Assembly: GCA_026392775.1 (NCBI GenBank)
Contig: JAPLBK010000106.1
Span: 1-64,000 of the forward strand
Length of the DNA stretch: 64,000 bases
Reading direction: 5' to 3'
DNA from: Actinomycetota bacterium
GTDB lineage: Bacteria > Actinomycetota > Actinomycetes > Nanopelagicales > Nanopelagicaceae
The notes under the pieces were generated by a model that saw only the letters and a list, made by a program, of their open reading frames with translations, did no database searches and was not told the DNA's origin. Position 1 is the stretch's first letter. Each line of letters starts with the position of its first letter. Positions 46,197-54,521 of this stretch are shown here, in pieces. The position numbers and the translations under genes are program-made.

Positions 46197-46889
46197 TTAC
46201 TGCTCGGGCAGCTCAGTTTTTAGAGTTTCATATGCAATTCGGGCAGCTACTTGCTCAGCCTCTCGCTTGCTTTTTCCGGTTCCCACCGCCACAGCGTTTC
46301 CAGCAACCATTGCTGTAGCCGAGAAATCTTTATCGTGATCTGGACCTTGTTCTGTAACAACATACTCCGGTGCACCTTTTCCAAGGCTAGCCGCTAACTC
46401 TTGAAGGGCTGTCTTGCCATCTAAACCAGCTCCGCGTGCAACGGCTGAATCCATAGTTGTTGCAATCAATCTGCGCACAATCTCAGTACATTTTTCATAG
46501 CCGCATTGAAGATAGATAGCTCCAATTAAGGCCTCAAGAGCATCTGCAAGTAATGAGTTTTTATCGCGCCCATTCGTAACTTCTTCACCTTTACCTAAGC
46601 GAATATATTGCCCAAGCTCTAAAGTTCGCGCGATATCTGCTAGCGCACGCATGTTAACCACACCTGAGCGCAGCGGTGATAAACGTGATTCATCTAAATC
46701 TGGATAGCGCTTATAGAGTTCTTCGGTGACAATTAAACCGAGAACTGAATCTCCAAGAAATTCAAGACGCTCATTTGTTTCTTTGCTCGCAGATTCGTAA
46801 GCAAATGAGCGGTGTGTAAAAGCTAACTCCAGAAGTGAGGGTTCAAGTTCAACCCCCAACGCTTCATTGAGCATAGAACTAACGATCAA
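46197..46889 (-). CDS. rnc: Ribonuclease III
   Basis: Double-strand-specific RNase of up to 230 residues. The signature ERLEFLGDSVLGLIV with catalytic Glu and Asp lies near residue 42, the second metal-binding region is LLADALEALIGAIYL, and a double-stranded RNA-binding domain occupies the last 70 residues. The TTG at 46889 overlaps the rpmF stop (TTGA), which suggests coupled translation; the ATG at 46874 is the alternative. It processes rRNA and other structured RNAs. Confidence 0.94.
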   Translation of the reverse strand: MIVSSMLNEALGVELEPSLLELAFTHRSFAYESASKETNERLEFLGDSVLGLIVTEELYKRYPDLDESRLSPLRSGVVNMRALADIARTLELGQYIRLGKGEEVTNGRDKNSLLADALEALIGAIYLQCGYEKCTEIVRRLIATTMDSAVARGAGLDGKTALQELAASLGKGAPEYVVTEQGPDHDKDFSATAMVAGNAVAVGTGKSKREAEQVAARIAYETLKTELPEQ

Positions 46890-47059
46890 ACCTCTAGAAC
46901 TTGGCGGCGGTTATATGTACCGCATGTTGGACATGCTGTGTGTTGAAGCTTTGGAGATTGGCATTGTCCGCATGTTGCTAAAGAGGCAGCAGTTGTCTTC
47001 CACTGGCTACGGCGTGAGCGCGTCTTTGAACGCGACATTTTTCGCTTTGGTACTGGCAC
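46886..47059 (-). CDS. rpmF: 50S ribosomal protein L32
   Basis: Short gene of 57 residues that I translated by hand. It begins MPVPKRKMSRSKTRSRRSQW and ends RRQVLEV, a clear L32. Two CxxC pairs (CGQC at 30-33, CPTC at 43-46) make a zinc ribbon. The start is a GTG at 47059 with AAGAGG upstream. It sits in the expected DUF177-rpmF-rnc order and its stop overlaps the TTG start of rnc. The antisense strand also has an open frame of 73 codons, which is not a gene. Confidence 0.93.
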   Translation of the reverse strand: MPVPKRKMSRSKTRSRRSQWKTTAASLATCGQCQSPKLQHTACPTCGTYNRRQVLEV

Positions 47060-47151
47060 TGTTCGAACCTCTTCTTATCTATTTCTAAAAGCAGCGGTGG
47101 CTGCAAGGGGTAAGTATCCCCCAAAAAGCCTAATTCTTGAAATCGGCCCAC

Positions 47152-47718
47152 TTACTCCAGATCTAGAGCCTTCAAGCCCGCCCAACGGGCATCAATGACC
47201 TCATGAGCGTGATCACCAGGCAGCTCGGCCCACTTGCCACCACATTCAGGGCACAGCCCTAAGCAATCATCACTACAGAGTGGATTAATCGGAAGATCTA
47301 GAACAATGGCATCTCGGATAGGTGGCTCTAAATCCATGATGTCACCATCCATCATCAACTCATCATCTTCGCCTAATTCATCTTCATCATCGCTCTTTTT
47401 CTTCTTCTTTGGGCGCTCTAACTTTTGGGCGTAGTAGTACAGCTCTTGAACTTTTCGTTCGATTTCTACTTCTACTGCATCAAGGCACCGAGTGCATTCA
47501 CCTTTAGCAATGGCGAATATTTCTGCAGTCAACAAAATGCCTTCCGTCACTGATTCCAGGCGGGCATCAACCTCAATTACTTCCCCAGCAGGAACGGATA
47601 TGAGTTCAACCCCCAGTTTTTCAAGGAGTTCTATATCGAGCTCGTATTCCTTCATCTCCCCTGCACGACGTGCAAGTTCATATGTATTTAACTTAAAAGG
47701 CTCCGGTAAGCGTGCCAT
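47152..47718 (-). CDS. DUF177 (YceD-like) zinc-binding protein
   Basis: Protein of 188 residues of the family linked to 23S rRNA and L32 accumulation, usually just upstream of rpmF as here. Two cysteine pairs (CTRC and later CSDDCLGLCPEC) can bind zinc. A very acidic stretch with a lysine cluster (KKKKKSDDEDELGEDDE) separates the halves. It lies 93 bases before rpmF and 5 bases after the sepIVA-like gene. Confidence 0.88.
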   Translation of the reverse strand: MARLPEPFKLNTYELARRAGEMKEYELDIELLEKLGVELISVPAGEVIEVDARLESVTEGILLTAEIFAIAKGECTRCLDAVEVEIERKVQELYYYAQKLERPKKKKKSDDEDELGEDDELMMDGDIMDLEPPIRDAIVLDLPINPLCSDDCLGLCPECGGKWAELPGDHAHEVIDARWAGLKALDLE

Positions 47719-47723
47719 GGGAG

Positions 47724-48206
47724 TTAGTCGGCATCGGAGAGTTGGGACAGAACATCTTTATCATTTGCACCGCCTAGACGCTCACGCCCTCGTGCAACTG
47801 CATCTTGAGTCTTATTCAAAATTACTTCCAAAGTAGCCAAGCGGCCATCAATGTATTCCTCAACTTCTTGCTTTTCTTGATCACCTAACGTGCGGGCCTC
47901 ATCCAAAATCTTGCGTGCTTCATCACGTGCCATTTGGACAATAGACGTTTGCTCAACCATTCTGGCCACATCTTCTCTTGCCATAGCAATCATCTGCTCA
48001 GCGCTAACACGGCCTTCTTCAATGATGGCATCACGGGCCGCGATAAGTTTTTGTGCTGATTCAAGATCATTTGGAAGTGCTTCGCGGGCCTCATCTAGAA
48101 GTTCTAACATCTCACCACGGTGAACAACACAGCTTGCAGAAAGTGGAACACCACGTGCTTCTTCAACCATGGTGATTGCAGAGGTTAACTTTTCAACTGA
48201 ATCCAT
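47724..48206 (-). CDS. sepIVA: SepIVA-like DivIVA-domain coiled-coil protein
   Basis: Coiled-coil protein of 160 residues. The region VEEARGVPLSASCVVHRGEMLELLDEA and following heptads match the mycobacterial septation protein SepIVA, which is encoded in the same place upstream of DUF177, rpmF and rnc. The N-terminal part is DivIVA-like and the rest is a long helix ending in a short acidic tail. It is shorter than the mycobacterial protein (about 245). It probably works in cell division or polar growth. Confidence 0.75.
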   Translation of the reverse strand: MDSVEKLTSAITMVEEARGVPLSASCVVHRGEMLELLDEAREALPNDLESAQKLIAARDAIIEEGRVSAEQMIAMAREDVARMVEQTSIVQMARDEARKILDEARTLGDQEKQEVEEYIDGRLATLEVILNKTQDAVARGRERLGGANDKDVLSQLSDAD

Positions 48207-48211
48207 AATTC

Positions 48212-48691
48212 TTACTTCCCGACTACTCGAAGTTTGAGCGCTGCATTAATCGATGATGGCACCATCGTAGAAACATCTCCCCCGTAGTGGGCGAGCTCTT
48301 TAACTAATGATGAAGATAAAAATGAGTGAGTTGGCGCAGTTGCCATAAACATGGTCTCAACACCTGAGCCTTGCAGATTCACTTGTGCCATCTGAAGCTC
48401 GTAATCAAAATCTGTAACCGCACGCAACCCTTTAACGATTGCTTGAATCGAATTACTCTTGCAGTAATCAACGAGCAAACCTGACCATGAATCAACGCTC
48501 ACATTAGATAAGTGAGAGGTGGTTTCACGGATCATTTCAATGCGCTCAGTAACTGAAAACAGGGATGATTTTGTGCGATTCTCAAGGACTGCAATCACCA
48601 CATGATCAAAGTGGGCACTGGCGCGAGAAATGATGTCGAGATGACCAAATGTGATTGGATCAAAGGATCCAGGACAAACCGCGCGTCTCAT
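48212..48691 (-). CDS. coaD: Phosphopantetheine adenylyltransferase
   Basis: Enzyme of 159 residues for the penultimate step of coenzyme A synthesis. The nucleotidyltransferase signature PGSFDPITFGHLDII is at residues 8-22 with the TxGH-type His. KGLRAVTDFDYELQMAQ and the C-terminal SSSLVKELAHYGGDV are conserved. The ATG at 48691 has TAGCGT 7 bases upstream. It leads coaD-sepIVA-DUF177-rpmF-rnc on the minus strand. Confidence 0.95.
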   Translation of the reverse strand: MRRAVCPGSFDPITFGHLDIISRASAHFDHVVIAVLENRTKSSLFSVTERIEMIRETTSHLSNVSVDSWSGLLVDYCKSNSIQAIVKGLRAVTDFDYELQMAQVNLQGSGVETMFMATAPTHSFLSSSLVKELAHYGGDVSTMVPSSINAALKLRVVGK

Positions 48692-48698
48692 GGCCTAA

Positions 48699-48704
48699 AC
48701 GCTA
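48699..48704 (-). promoter_or_regulatory. -10 hexamer of coaD (TAGCGT, 7 bases before ATG)
   Basis: Fourth case in this window of TAGCGT exactly 7 bases before an ATG; leaderless spacing. Confidence 0.5.
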
Positions 48705-48720
48705 GCAAGAGATGGGTCAG

Positions 48721-49172
48721 TTATCCATTCTCAGGCGTGTAATTGCCATAGAAAATCGTGGCCTGCCCATAGTTGCGTTCGCGCACTGCGCTAAAGCCTT
48801 CTGGCCATGAAAAATTTGAACGCTTTGCGGTGCGCTCAACTGCAATCACCGCATCATCGCTGACATGGCATAGAGGTGAAACTTTCCTGCAGGCTTATTC
48901 TTATTTACCAGCTCATAGTTATTCTCAATAGTTTTTTGTGCTTCAGCATCTTTTTCGACTATATGAACCAGAGTTGCACCTCGTGATAGCGCTTCCAGGC
49001 CAATAGCGCCAGATCCCCCAAATAAATCTAAAACGTGAAGGCCTAGAAAATCACCGAACTCAGACAACAGGGAAGAGAACAAGCCTTCGCGCGCGCGATC
49101 TGAAGTTGGGCGGGTAGCACCGGAAACTGTGCCCAGTGTGCGACCTTTAGCTACCCCTGCAATGATTCTCAA
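48721..49172 (-). pseudogene. rsmD: 16S rRNA (guanine-966-N2)-methyltransferase, internally deleted and frameshifted
   Basis: The N-terminal part (MRIIAGVAKGRTL, RPTSDRAREGLFSSLL, LDLFGGSGAIGLEALSRGA) is a clear RsmD with an intact SAM loop. The frame then ends at position 48846 after 108 residues. A different frame just downstream encodes the family's C-terminus (DDAVIAVERT, then VRERNYGQATIFYGNY) and stops at 48721. Between them the segment with the catalytic (N/D)PPY motif, around 35-45 residues, is missing. The product would be inactive. Start is a TTG at 49172. The recG-rsmD-coaD order is normal, so the gene decayed in place, or the gap is an assembly error. Confidence 0.78.
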
Positions 49173-49176
49173 CGCA

Positions 49177-51348
49177 TCAACCCTTATCCAAATAATCTAC
49201 GGCCATGTCATTGGCCATAGCGCTCAACTCTTTCTTGAGCGCAGGATAACTTGTTAAATCTAGTGATGTCGCAATCAAATCCTGCGCAGCAGTCCTTGCT
49301 TTCTCAATTAACTCTTCATCGCGCAGTACTCGAAGCAAGCGCAGATGTGACTGAGTTCCAGATTGAGATGCACCTAAAACATCTCCCTCACGGCGCTGTT
49401 CTAGATCGATTCGAGAGAGTTCAAAGCCATCAACAGTGCCAGCCACTGCATCTAAGCGTTCGCGTGCAGGAGTTTCGGCAATGGCATTTGTTACGAGCAG
49501 ACATAGGCCCGGTGAAGTTCCGCGACCCACACGACCGCGAAGCTGGTGAAGTTGTGAAACACCAAAGCGATCAGCGTCCATAATCACCATAATCGTTGCA
49601 TTTGCAACATCCACACCGACCTCAATAACTGTCGTTGACACCAAAACATCAATCTCTCCGCCGGCAAAGGCCTTCATTGTGCTTTCTTTTTCTTCCGTGC
49701 TAAGGCGCCCATGCAGCATTGCAACGCGCAATCCTGCTAAATCGCCACCATGCAGGCGGGGTGCAAGCTCTTCAACGGAGGCAATATCGCTGGATTCTGT
49801 GCCAAAGAGAAAATCAATATCAGCATTCTCATCACTGCCGGCGGCAATACGCGGTGCAACAACGTATGCCTGATGTCCTTGTCCTACTTCTTCGCGAATT
49901 CGTGCCCACGCACGTTCTAAATACGTTGGCTTCTCCATGACAGGAATGACATGCGTTGTTATCGGTTGGCGACCCAGTGGAAGTTCGCGCAACGTGGAAA
50001 CATCCAAATCACCAAAGACTGTCATTGCCACTGTGCGAGGAATCGGTGTTGCTGTCATGACGAGTAAATGTGGAGGCTTCTGTGCTTTTTCCTTGAGAGC
50101 ATCTCGTTGTTCCACACCAAAGCGGTGCTGCTCATCGACAACAATTAAGCCTAAATCTTTAAATTCAACCTTTTCGCCGAGTAATGCGTGTGTGCCAATA
50201 ACAATTCCAGCATCACCCGAAGCAGCAAGAGCAAGGGCAGCTTTGCGCGCTGCAGCGCTTTGCGAACCAGTAATTAAAGTTATTTGTGTTGCACCTTCTT
50301 CTGATCCCAGCGTTCCACCCTGGGCTAAGGGCCCAAGAAATTTTTCGATTGTTCGCAAATGCTGGGCAGCTAACACTTCAGTTGGTGCAAGCAGGGCTGC
50401 TTGTCCCCCGCTATCAACAACTGCCAACATCGCACGCAATGCAACAATTGTTTTACCGGAACCAACTTCACCTTGCAGTAAACGGTGCATCGGATGGTCT
50501 TGGGCTAAATCACCCTCAATTTCAGCACATACCGCCCTTTGCCCCCCAGTTAATTGGAAAGGCAATAAGGCATCAAATGAATCAAGAACTCCACCTTTAA
50601 TCACTTTGCGAGAAGTGGTATTGAGTTTCCTTAACTCATTGCGCCGCAAAACCAATAGTGACTGCAAAAGGAAAGCTTCATCAAAAGTTAGACGCTCACG
50701 TGCACTTTCAGCGCAATCGAGATCTGCTGGGCGGTGTAGCTGAACTAAGCCCTGGTGCAAAGTGGGATAATCAAAGCTACTTCGTATGTGGTCAGGCAGG
50801 AAATCTTCCACTTCATCGAGTGAATCAATTGCCATCTCAACGCATTTAGAGATTTTCCAAGAAGGCATCTTGGCACTGGCGGGATAAACAGGAAGATACT
50901 TTCCTGCAAAAGAGCTAGCAGCTGCATCAACATCGTTGCCATCTGGAATCATTTCGTAATCAGGATGGGCTAACTGCTTCTTGCCATTGAATATGCCTAC
51001 TTTGCCGGCGAACAAACCCTGACGACCCGCCTTTAACTCCTTTTCCCTCCACGCTTGATTAAAGAAGGTGAGTGAGAGCTTGTCGGTGCCATCGGTAACG
51101 ACGACTTCGAAAATGCTTCCTTTGCGCCCACGCAACGGCCTATTTGTTGAACTGAGCACTTCAGCCAGAATAGTTACTTCATCACCCTCTGCTAACTCTG
51201 AAATATCTGAGAGCTCTCCTCGCACTAAATACCTGCGGGGATAGTGGCGCATCAAATCGCCAACAGTTTTTATATCGAAAGCATCGGTGAGAACTTTGGC
51301 AGTGCGATCTCCTATTACTGAGGAGAGTTTGCTTTCAAGATCTGCCAT
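49177..51348 (-). CDS. recG: ATP-dependent DNA helicase RecG
   Basis: Helicase of 723 residues that remodels stalled forks and branched DNA. An OB-type wedge domain (EGDEVTILAEVLSSTNRPLRGRKG) precedes the helicase motor: Walker A GEVGSGKTIVALRAML, DEQH box in VVDEQHRFGVEQRD, TATPIPRT and motif VI QLRGRVGRG. I start at the ATG at 51348 (MADLESKLSS); the open frame to 51411 has no support. It ends 4 bases before the rsmD start. Confidence 0.95.
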   Translation of the reverse strand: MADLESKLSSVIGDRTAKVLTDAFDIKTVGDLMRHYPRRYLVRGELSDISELAEGDEVTILAEVLSSTNRPLRGRKGSIFEVVVTDGTDKLSLTFFNQAWREKELKAGRQGLFAGKVGIFNGKKQLAHPDYEMIPDGNDVDAAASSFAGKYLPVYPASAKMPSWKISKCVEMAIDSLDEVEDFLPDHIRSSFDYPTLHQGLVQLHRPADLDCAESARERLTFDEAFLLQSLLVLRRNELRKLNTTSRKVIKGGVLDSFDALLPFQLTGGQRAVCAEIEGDLAQDHPMHRLLQGEVGSGKTIVALRAMLAVVDSGGQAALLAPTEVLAAQHLRTIEKFLGPLAQGGTLGSEEGATQITLITGSQSAAARKAALALAASGDAGIVIGTHALLGEKVEFKDLGLIVVDEQHRFGVEQRDALKEKAQKPPHLLVMTATPIPRTVAMTVFGDLDVSTLRELPLGRQPITTHVIPVMEKPTYLERAWARIREEVGQGHQAYVVAPRIAAGSDENADIDFLFGTESSDIASVEELAPRLHGGDLAGLRVAMLHGRLSTEEKESTMKAFAGGEIDVLVSTTVIEVGVDVANATIMVIMDADRFGVSQLHQLRGRVGRGTSPGLCLLVTNAIAETPARERLDAVAGTVDGFELSRIDLEQRREGDVLGASQSGTQSHLRLLRVLRDEELIEKARTAAQDLIATSLDLTSYPALKKELSAMANDMAVDYLDKG

Positions 51349-51517
51349 GGTGGCATTCTCTCCTACTGTGCGGTGCAAGCCGTGGAGCAATTCAGGCTCA
51401 CAGGCAGGCAATAAAGCGTGATTTCCCCTTGATTGGCGTCACCCCCTACGTTCGCGATACCCTTTCGCCTTGTCCGTTAAGGACTTACTTACCTTCACAT
51501 ATAAGAGGAGTACCGCT

Positions 51518-51703
51518 GTGGCATCAACATGCGATATCTGTGGCAAAGGGCCCAGCTTTGGCAATAACGTTTCACACTCCCAGGTAAAGACACGTCGCCG
51601 CTGGAATCCAAATATTCAGCGCATCCGTACCTTGGTTAACGGAAACACAAAGCGTCAAAACGTCTGTACTTCATGCCTCAAGGCTGGAAAAGTTACACGC
51701 TAA
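51518..51703 (+). CDS. rpmB: 50S ribosomal protein L28
   Basis: Ribosomal protein of 61 residues from the GTG at 51518, with AGAGGAG seven bases upstream. CDICGKGP near the start and CTSCLKAGKV at the end give the four-cysteine zinc form, and GNNVSHSQVKTRRRWNPN is the family core. It is transcribed away from recG and ends at a strong terminator. Confidence 0.95.
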   Translation: MASTCDICGKGPSFGNNVSHSQVKTRRRWNPNIQRIRTLVNGNTKRQNVCTSCLKAGKVTR

Positions 51704-51713
51704 CTAATTTTGC

Positions 51714-52634
51714 TTAACTGAAATGGCGCCAGGTATCTGGCGCTTTTTTCATTTCTAAGCCAATTACTCCGCTGCCGGCTTTAACGACACCCACGCGCAG
51801 CCCAGGCAGATCCTTACCTATGGCCAGAAAAACATGATCTTCTCCCCCAGCAAAAATCCATTGCCAAACATCTTCGCCACCAGCTTCTGCTAACTCAGAT
51901 AGCTGTGCAAACTCTTCACTTGCCTTAAAGGCTTCTGAGTCAAAAACTAATTGCACACCAGATGCTGCAGCTAGCTGCTCTGCTTGGATAACTAGCGCAT
52001 CACTGACATCACACATCGCATGAGCGCCTTTATTGGCAAAGGCAACTGCCATTGAATAATCAAGGGTGGGTGCACAAAACTCTTCCACCGCATAGCTTTC
52101 TAAATCACTGAGCTCTGTTTTTTCAATAGATACCAGACCAGCTGCAGACCACCCAGGAAGTGAAGACAAGTAAATCGAATCTCCTACTTGTGCACCAGAT
52201 CGCGTAATTGCGTTTTCTACTTCACCCAGAGCACTCATTGAAATTACTTTCACTGGACCGCGCGCTAAATCTCCGCCCACCACTACTGACCCACAACTAC
52301 TGGCCTCATGTTTAATTCCTTGTGCTAGTTCAGAAATCCACTCCATGGACTCATCGCCAGTCAAAGTAACGGCTACTACGAGATAGGTAGGTGTAGCACC
52401 CATTGCATAGATATCTGCAAGGTTTGCAGCCGTAATCTTTCGACCGATCTCAAAAGCACCCGACCACTGGCAATTAAAGTGAGTTCCCTCCACCGCCATA
52501 TCGGTTGTAATCACGCTTTGTTTGCCGGTAGTAACAACTGCAGCGTCATCGCCGATTCCAACCTGAACGCCTCGGTGGCCATTGCCAAAGATCTCGGCAA
52601 GTGCGCCGATTATCTGGGTTTCATTTAAGGTCAT
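51714..52634 (-). CDS. thiL: Thiamine-monophosphate kinase
   Basis: Enzyme of 306 residues that phosphorylates thiamine phosphate to thiamine diphosphate, needed by Dxs and others. Key motifs are IGDDAAVV near residue 26, TTDMAVEGTHF, and VGGDLARGPVKVISMSALG. The rpmB terminator lies inside its last codons. The ATG at 52634 has TACTCT 7 bases upstream. No other thi gene is adjacent. Confidence 0.93.
   Translation of the reverse strand: MTLNETQIIGALAEIFGNGHRGVQVGIGDDAAVVTTGKQSVITTDMAVEGTHFNCQWSGAFEIGRKITAANLADIYAMGATPTYLVVAVTLTGDESMEWISELAQGIKHEASSCGSVVVGGDLARGPVKVISMSALGEVENAITRSGAQVGDSIYLSSLPGWSAAGLVSIEKTELSDLESYAVEEFCAPTLDYSMAVAFANKGAHAMCDVSDALVIQAEQLAAASGVQLVFDSEAFKASEEFAQLSELAEAGGEDVWQWIFAGGEDHVFLAIGKDLPGLRVGVVKAGSGVIGLEMKKAPDTWRHFS
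51726..51749 (+). terminator. Rho-independent terminator after rpmB
   Basis: Perfect 7-pair stem GCGCCAG / CTGGCGC with a GTAT loop and six T residues. It begins 23 bases after the rpmB stop and overlaps the 3' end of thiL on the other strand. Confidence 0.9.
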
Positions 52635-52641
52635 AGTGATA

Positions 52642-52647
52642 AGAGTA
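52642..52647 (-). promoter_or_regulatory. -10 hexamer of thiL (TACTCT, 7 bases before ATG)
   Basis: TANNNT hexamer on the minus strand, leaderless distance from the ATG at 52634. Confidence 0.45.
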
Positions 52648-52709
52648 ATCGACTAGCCAGTTGCTATATCTCTGAAGTAGCCTTTACCCACCAACGAAAG
52701 GAAACTCTT

Positions 52710-52943
52710 ATGTCAGTACAGGCCTATATTTTGATTCAAACCGAGGTCGGCAAAGCGTCATCCGTAGCAAAAGCTGTTTCAGCTATCGCTGGTGTAAGTC
52801 TGGCTGAGGGTATCACTGGTCCTTACGATGTCATCATGCGTGCAGAAGCACCAAGCATGGAAGATTTCGGTCGCGTGATTTTGTCTAAGGTTCAAGGTGT
52901 TGCAGGTATTACTCGCACATTGACCTGCCCAGTTACTTACTAA
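52710..52943 (+). CDS. Stand-alone Lrp/AsnC ligand-binding (RAM) domain protein
   Basis: Protein of 77 residues comprising only the RAM effector domain (SVQAYILIQTEVGKASSVAKAV, then GPYDVIMRAEAPSMEDFGRVIL). There is no helix-turn-helix, so it cannot bind DNA by itself. Such short proteins assemble into rings that bind amino acids and may modulate full-length Lrp proteins or enzymes. It has AAAGGA upstream and is 15 bases before the amidohydrolase gene. Confidence 0.85.
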   Translation: MSVQAYILIQTEVGKASSVAKAVSAIAGVSLAEGITGPYDVIMRAEAPSMEDFGRVILSKVQGVAGITRTLTCPVTY

Positions 52944-52958
52944 TAAAAGCATTCACAC

Positions 52959-54521
52959 ATGAGCACGCTTTATACAAACGCGCGCTTTTGGTCATCTAGC
53001 CAAGCAATCTTTCATGACTTACTCGTTAAAGATTCGATAATCCTTGCAACCGGTGAAAAGACACATGAGTTCACAGCAGAAACAACAATTGATCTCAATG
53101 GCGCCTTTGTTATCCCCGCTTTTCTAGATGGACATGCCCATCCGATATTTGCCGGTCGCGAAGCCGCTGGACCAAAAATTAATGGCCTCAACACCATTAA
53201 GGAAATCAAAACCCAAGTAAAATCCTTCGCTGATTTAAACCCTTCGACTCCCTGGATTATTGGCGGTGCATATGAAGCTGCCATTATTGAAGGCGGTGAC
53301 TTTGATGCCAAGTGGCTCGATGAAGTTGTTAATGATCGCCCCGTTGTATTACACGCAGTTGATCACCACACGATTTGGGTCAACAGCAAGGCCATTGAAT
53401 TAGCGGGAATTACTAGTGCAACAAGAGATCCACAAGGCGGCACTATCGCTCGAAATAGTGATGGCACAGCAAAAGGAACCTTGCGCGAGCCATCTGCCAT
53501 GGCCCTAGTTCTAGATCACGCACCTGCCAACACCATTGAAAGTGATATTGCCGCAATCACATACGCCTGCGCTGAATATAGAAAAGTCGGCGTAATCGCT
53601 GCCATTGATTCTTGGTGTGAGAAAGATATGGCACGTGCCTATATTGCTGCTGCGCAATCTAATGTTTTAACTATCGCATTTAATCTCTCACTTCTTGTAA
53701 CTCCGACAACATGGTCTGGTGATATTGATGATTTCAATGAGATCCGCCAGCAGTGTCTAGAACTGGATAACCCTTCACAACTACAAGCCAATAGCATCAA
53801 ATTTTTACTCGATGGCGCACTTTCGGCTGGCACTGCCCACTTAACGCAGCCCTACCTAGATAATCCATCCTCATGTGGAATTGCCATCTGGAGCGATGAA
53901 GAACTACTCAATGCACTCGTTGCATATGATGCGTTGCAATACCAAGTACATCTGCATGCCATTGGTGATGCTGCCGTTAAGCAGGCTTTAGATGCAATCG
54001 CAGCGATGCAAAAGATTAATCCAGTATGGGATCGCCGCCCAGTAATTGTGCATGCCCAGTTAGTACGCGATGAAGATTTATCCCGATTTGCTCAGTTAGG
54101 TGTTATCGCAAATATTCAGCCGCTGTGGTGTTATATGGATCCAATGAATAAAGAACTCATAGCACCTCGTATTGGGCATGAGCGAAACAATCAGCAATAT
54201 CGTCTTCGCTCAATGATAAAGGCTGGTGCCATGATTGCTTTTGGAAGTGATTGGCCAGTAACAAGTCATGTTCCAATGGATGCAATTTCTGTTCCAGTGA
54301 CCCGCGCTAACCAAGCAGCTGGCATCACCCAACCTTGGGTAATTGAAGAGGCACTGACCATGGATGAATCTCTGACTTTCTATACAAAAAACGCCGCCTA
54401 CCAACTCTTTCGTGAAGATGAGTTTGGCGCACTTGAAGTGGGTAAGAGAGCTGCATTCTTAGTTTTAGATTCAGATCCAGGGCAAAACCCCGCTGCAAAG
54501 ATAATTAAACTAGTTTCCTAA
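52959..54521 (+). CDS. YtcJ-like metal-dependent amidohydrolase
   Basis: Hydrolase of 520 residues in the amidohydrolase superfamily. The metal-binding DGHAHP is near residue 57; later ligands are in VHLHAIGDAAV, VHAQLVRDEDL and GSDWPVTSH. A beta-sandwich domain is formed by both ends (LNGAFVIPAF and KRAAFLVLDSDP). YtcJ-type enzymes are thought to cleave amide bonds, but substrates are mostly unknown. Together with the RAM protein it may form a small amino-acid-related unit. Its end overlaps ddl by 12 bases. Confidence 0.85.
   Translation: MSTLYTNARFWSSSQAIFHDLLVKDSIILATGEKTHEFTAETTIDLNGAFVIPAFLDGHAHPIFAGREAAGPKINGLNTIKEIKTQVKSFADLNPSTPWIIGGAYEAAIIEGGDFDAKWLDEVVNDRPVVLHAVDHHTIWVNSKAIELAGITSATRDPQGGTIARNSDGTAKGTLREPSAMALVLDHAPANTIESDIAAITYACAEYRKVGVIAAIDSWCEKDMARAYIAAAQSNVLTIAFNLSLLVTPTTWSGDIDDFNEIRQQCLELDNPSQLQANSIKFLLDGALSAGTAHLTQPYLDNPSSCGIAIWSDEELLNALVAYDALQYQVHLHAIGDAAVKQALDAIAAMQKINPVWDRRPVIVHAQLVRDEDLSRFAQLGVIANIQPLWCYMDPMNKELIAPRIGHERNNQQYRLRSMIKAGAMIAFGSDWPVTSHVPMDAISVPVTRANQAAGITQPWVIEEALTMDESLTFYTKNAAYQLFREDEFGALEVGKRAAFLVLDSDPGQNPAAKIIKLVS

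Noticed and set aside
46867..47088. 73-codon open frame on the plus strand
   Set aside because: It is antisense to the clear rpmF gene and has no family resemblance or ribosome-binding site.
49937..50743. 268-codon open frame on the plus strand inside recG
   Set aside because: Antisense to the helicase motor motifs; Cys/Ser/Pro-rich, no homology recognised.
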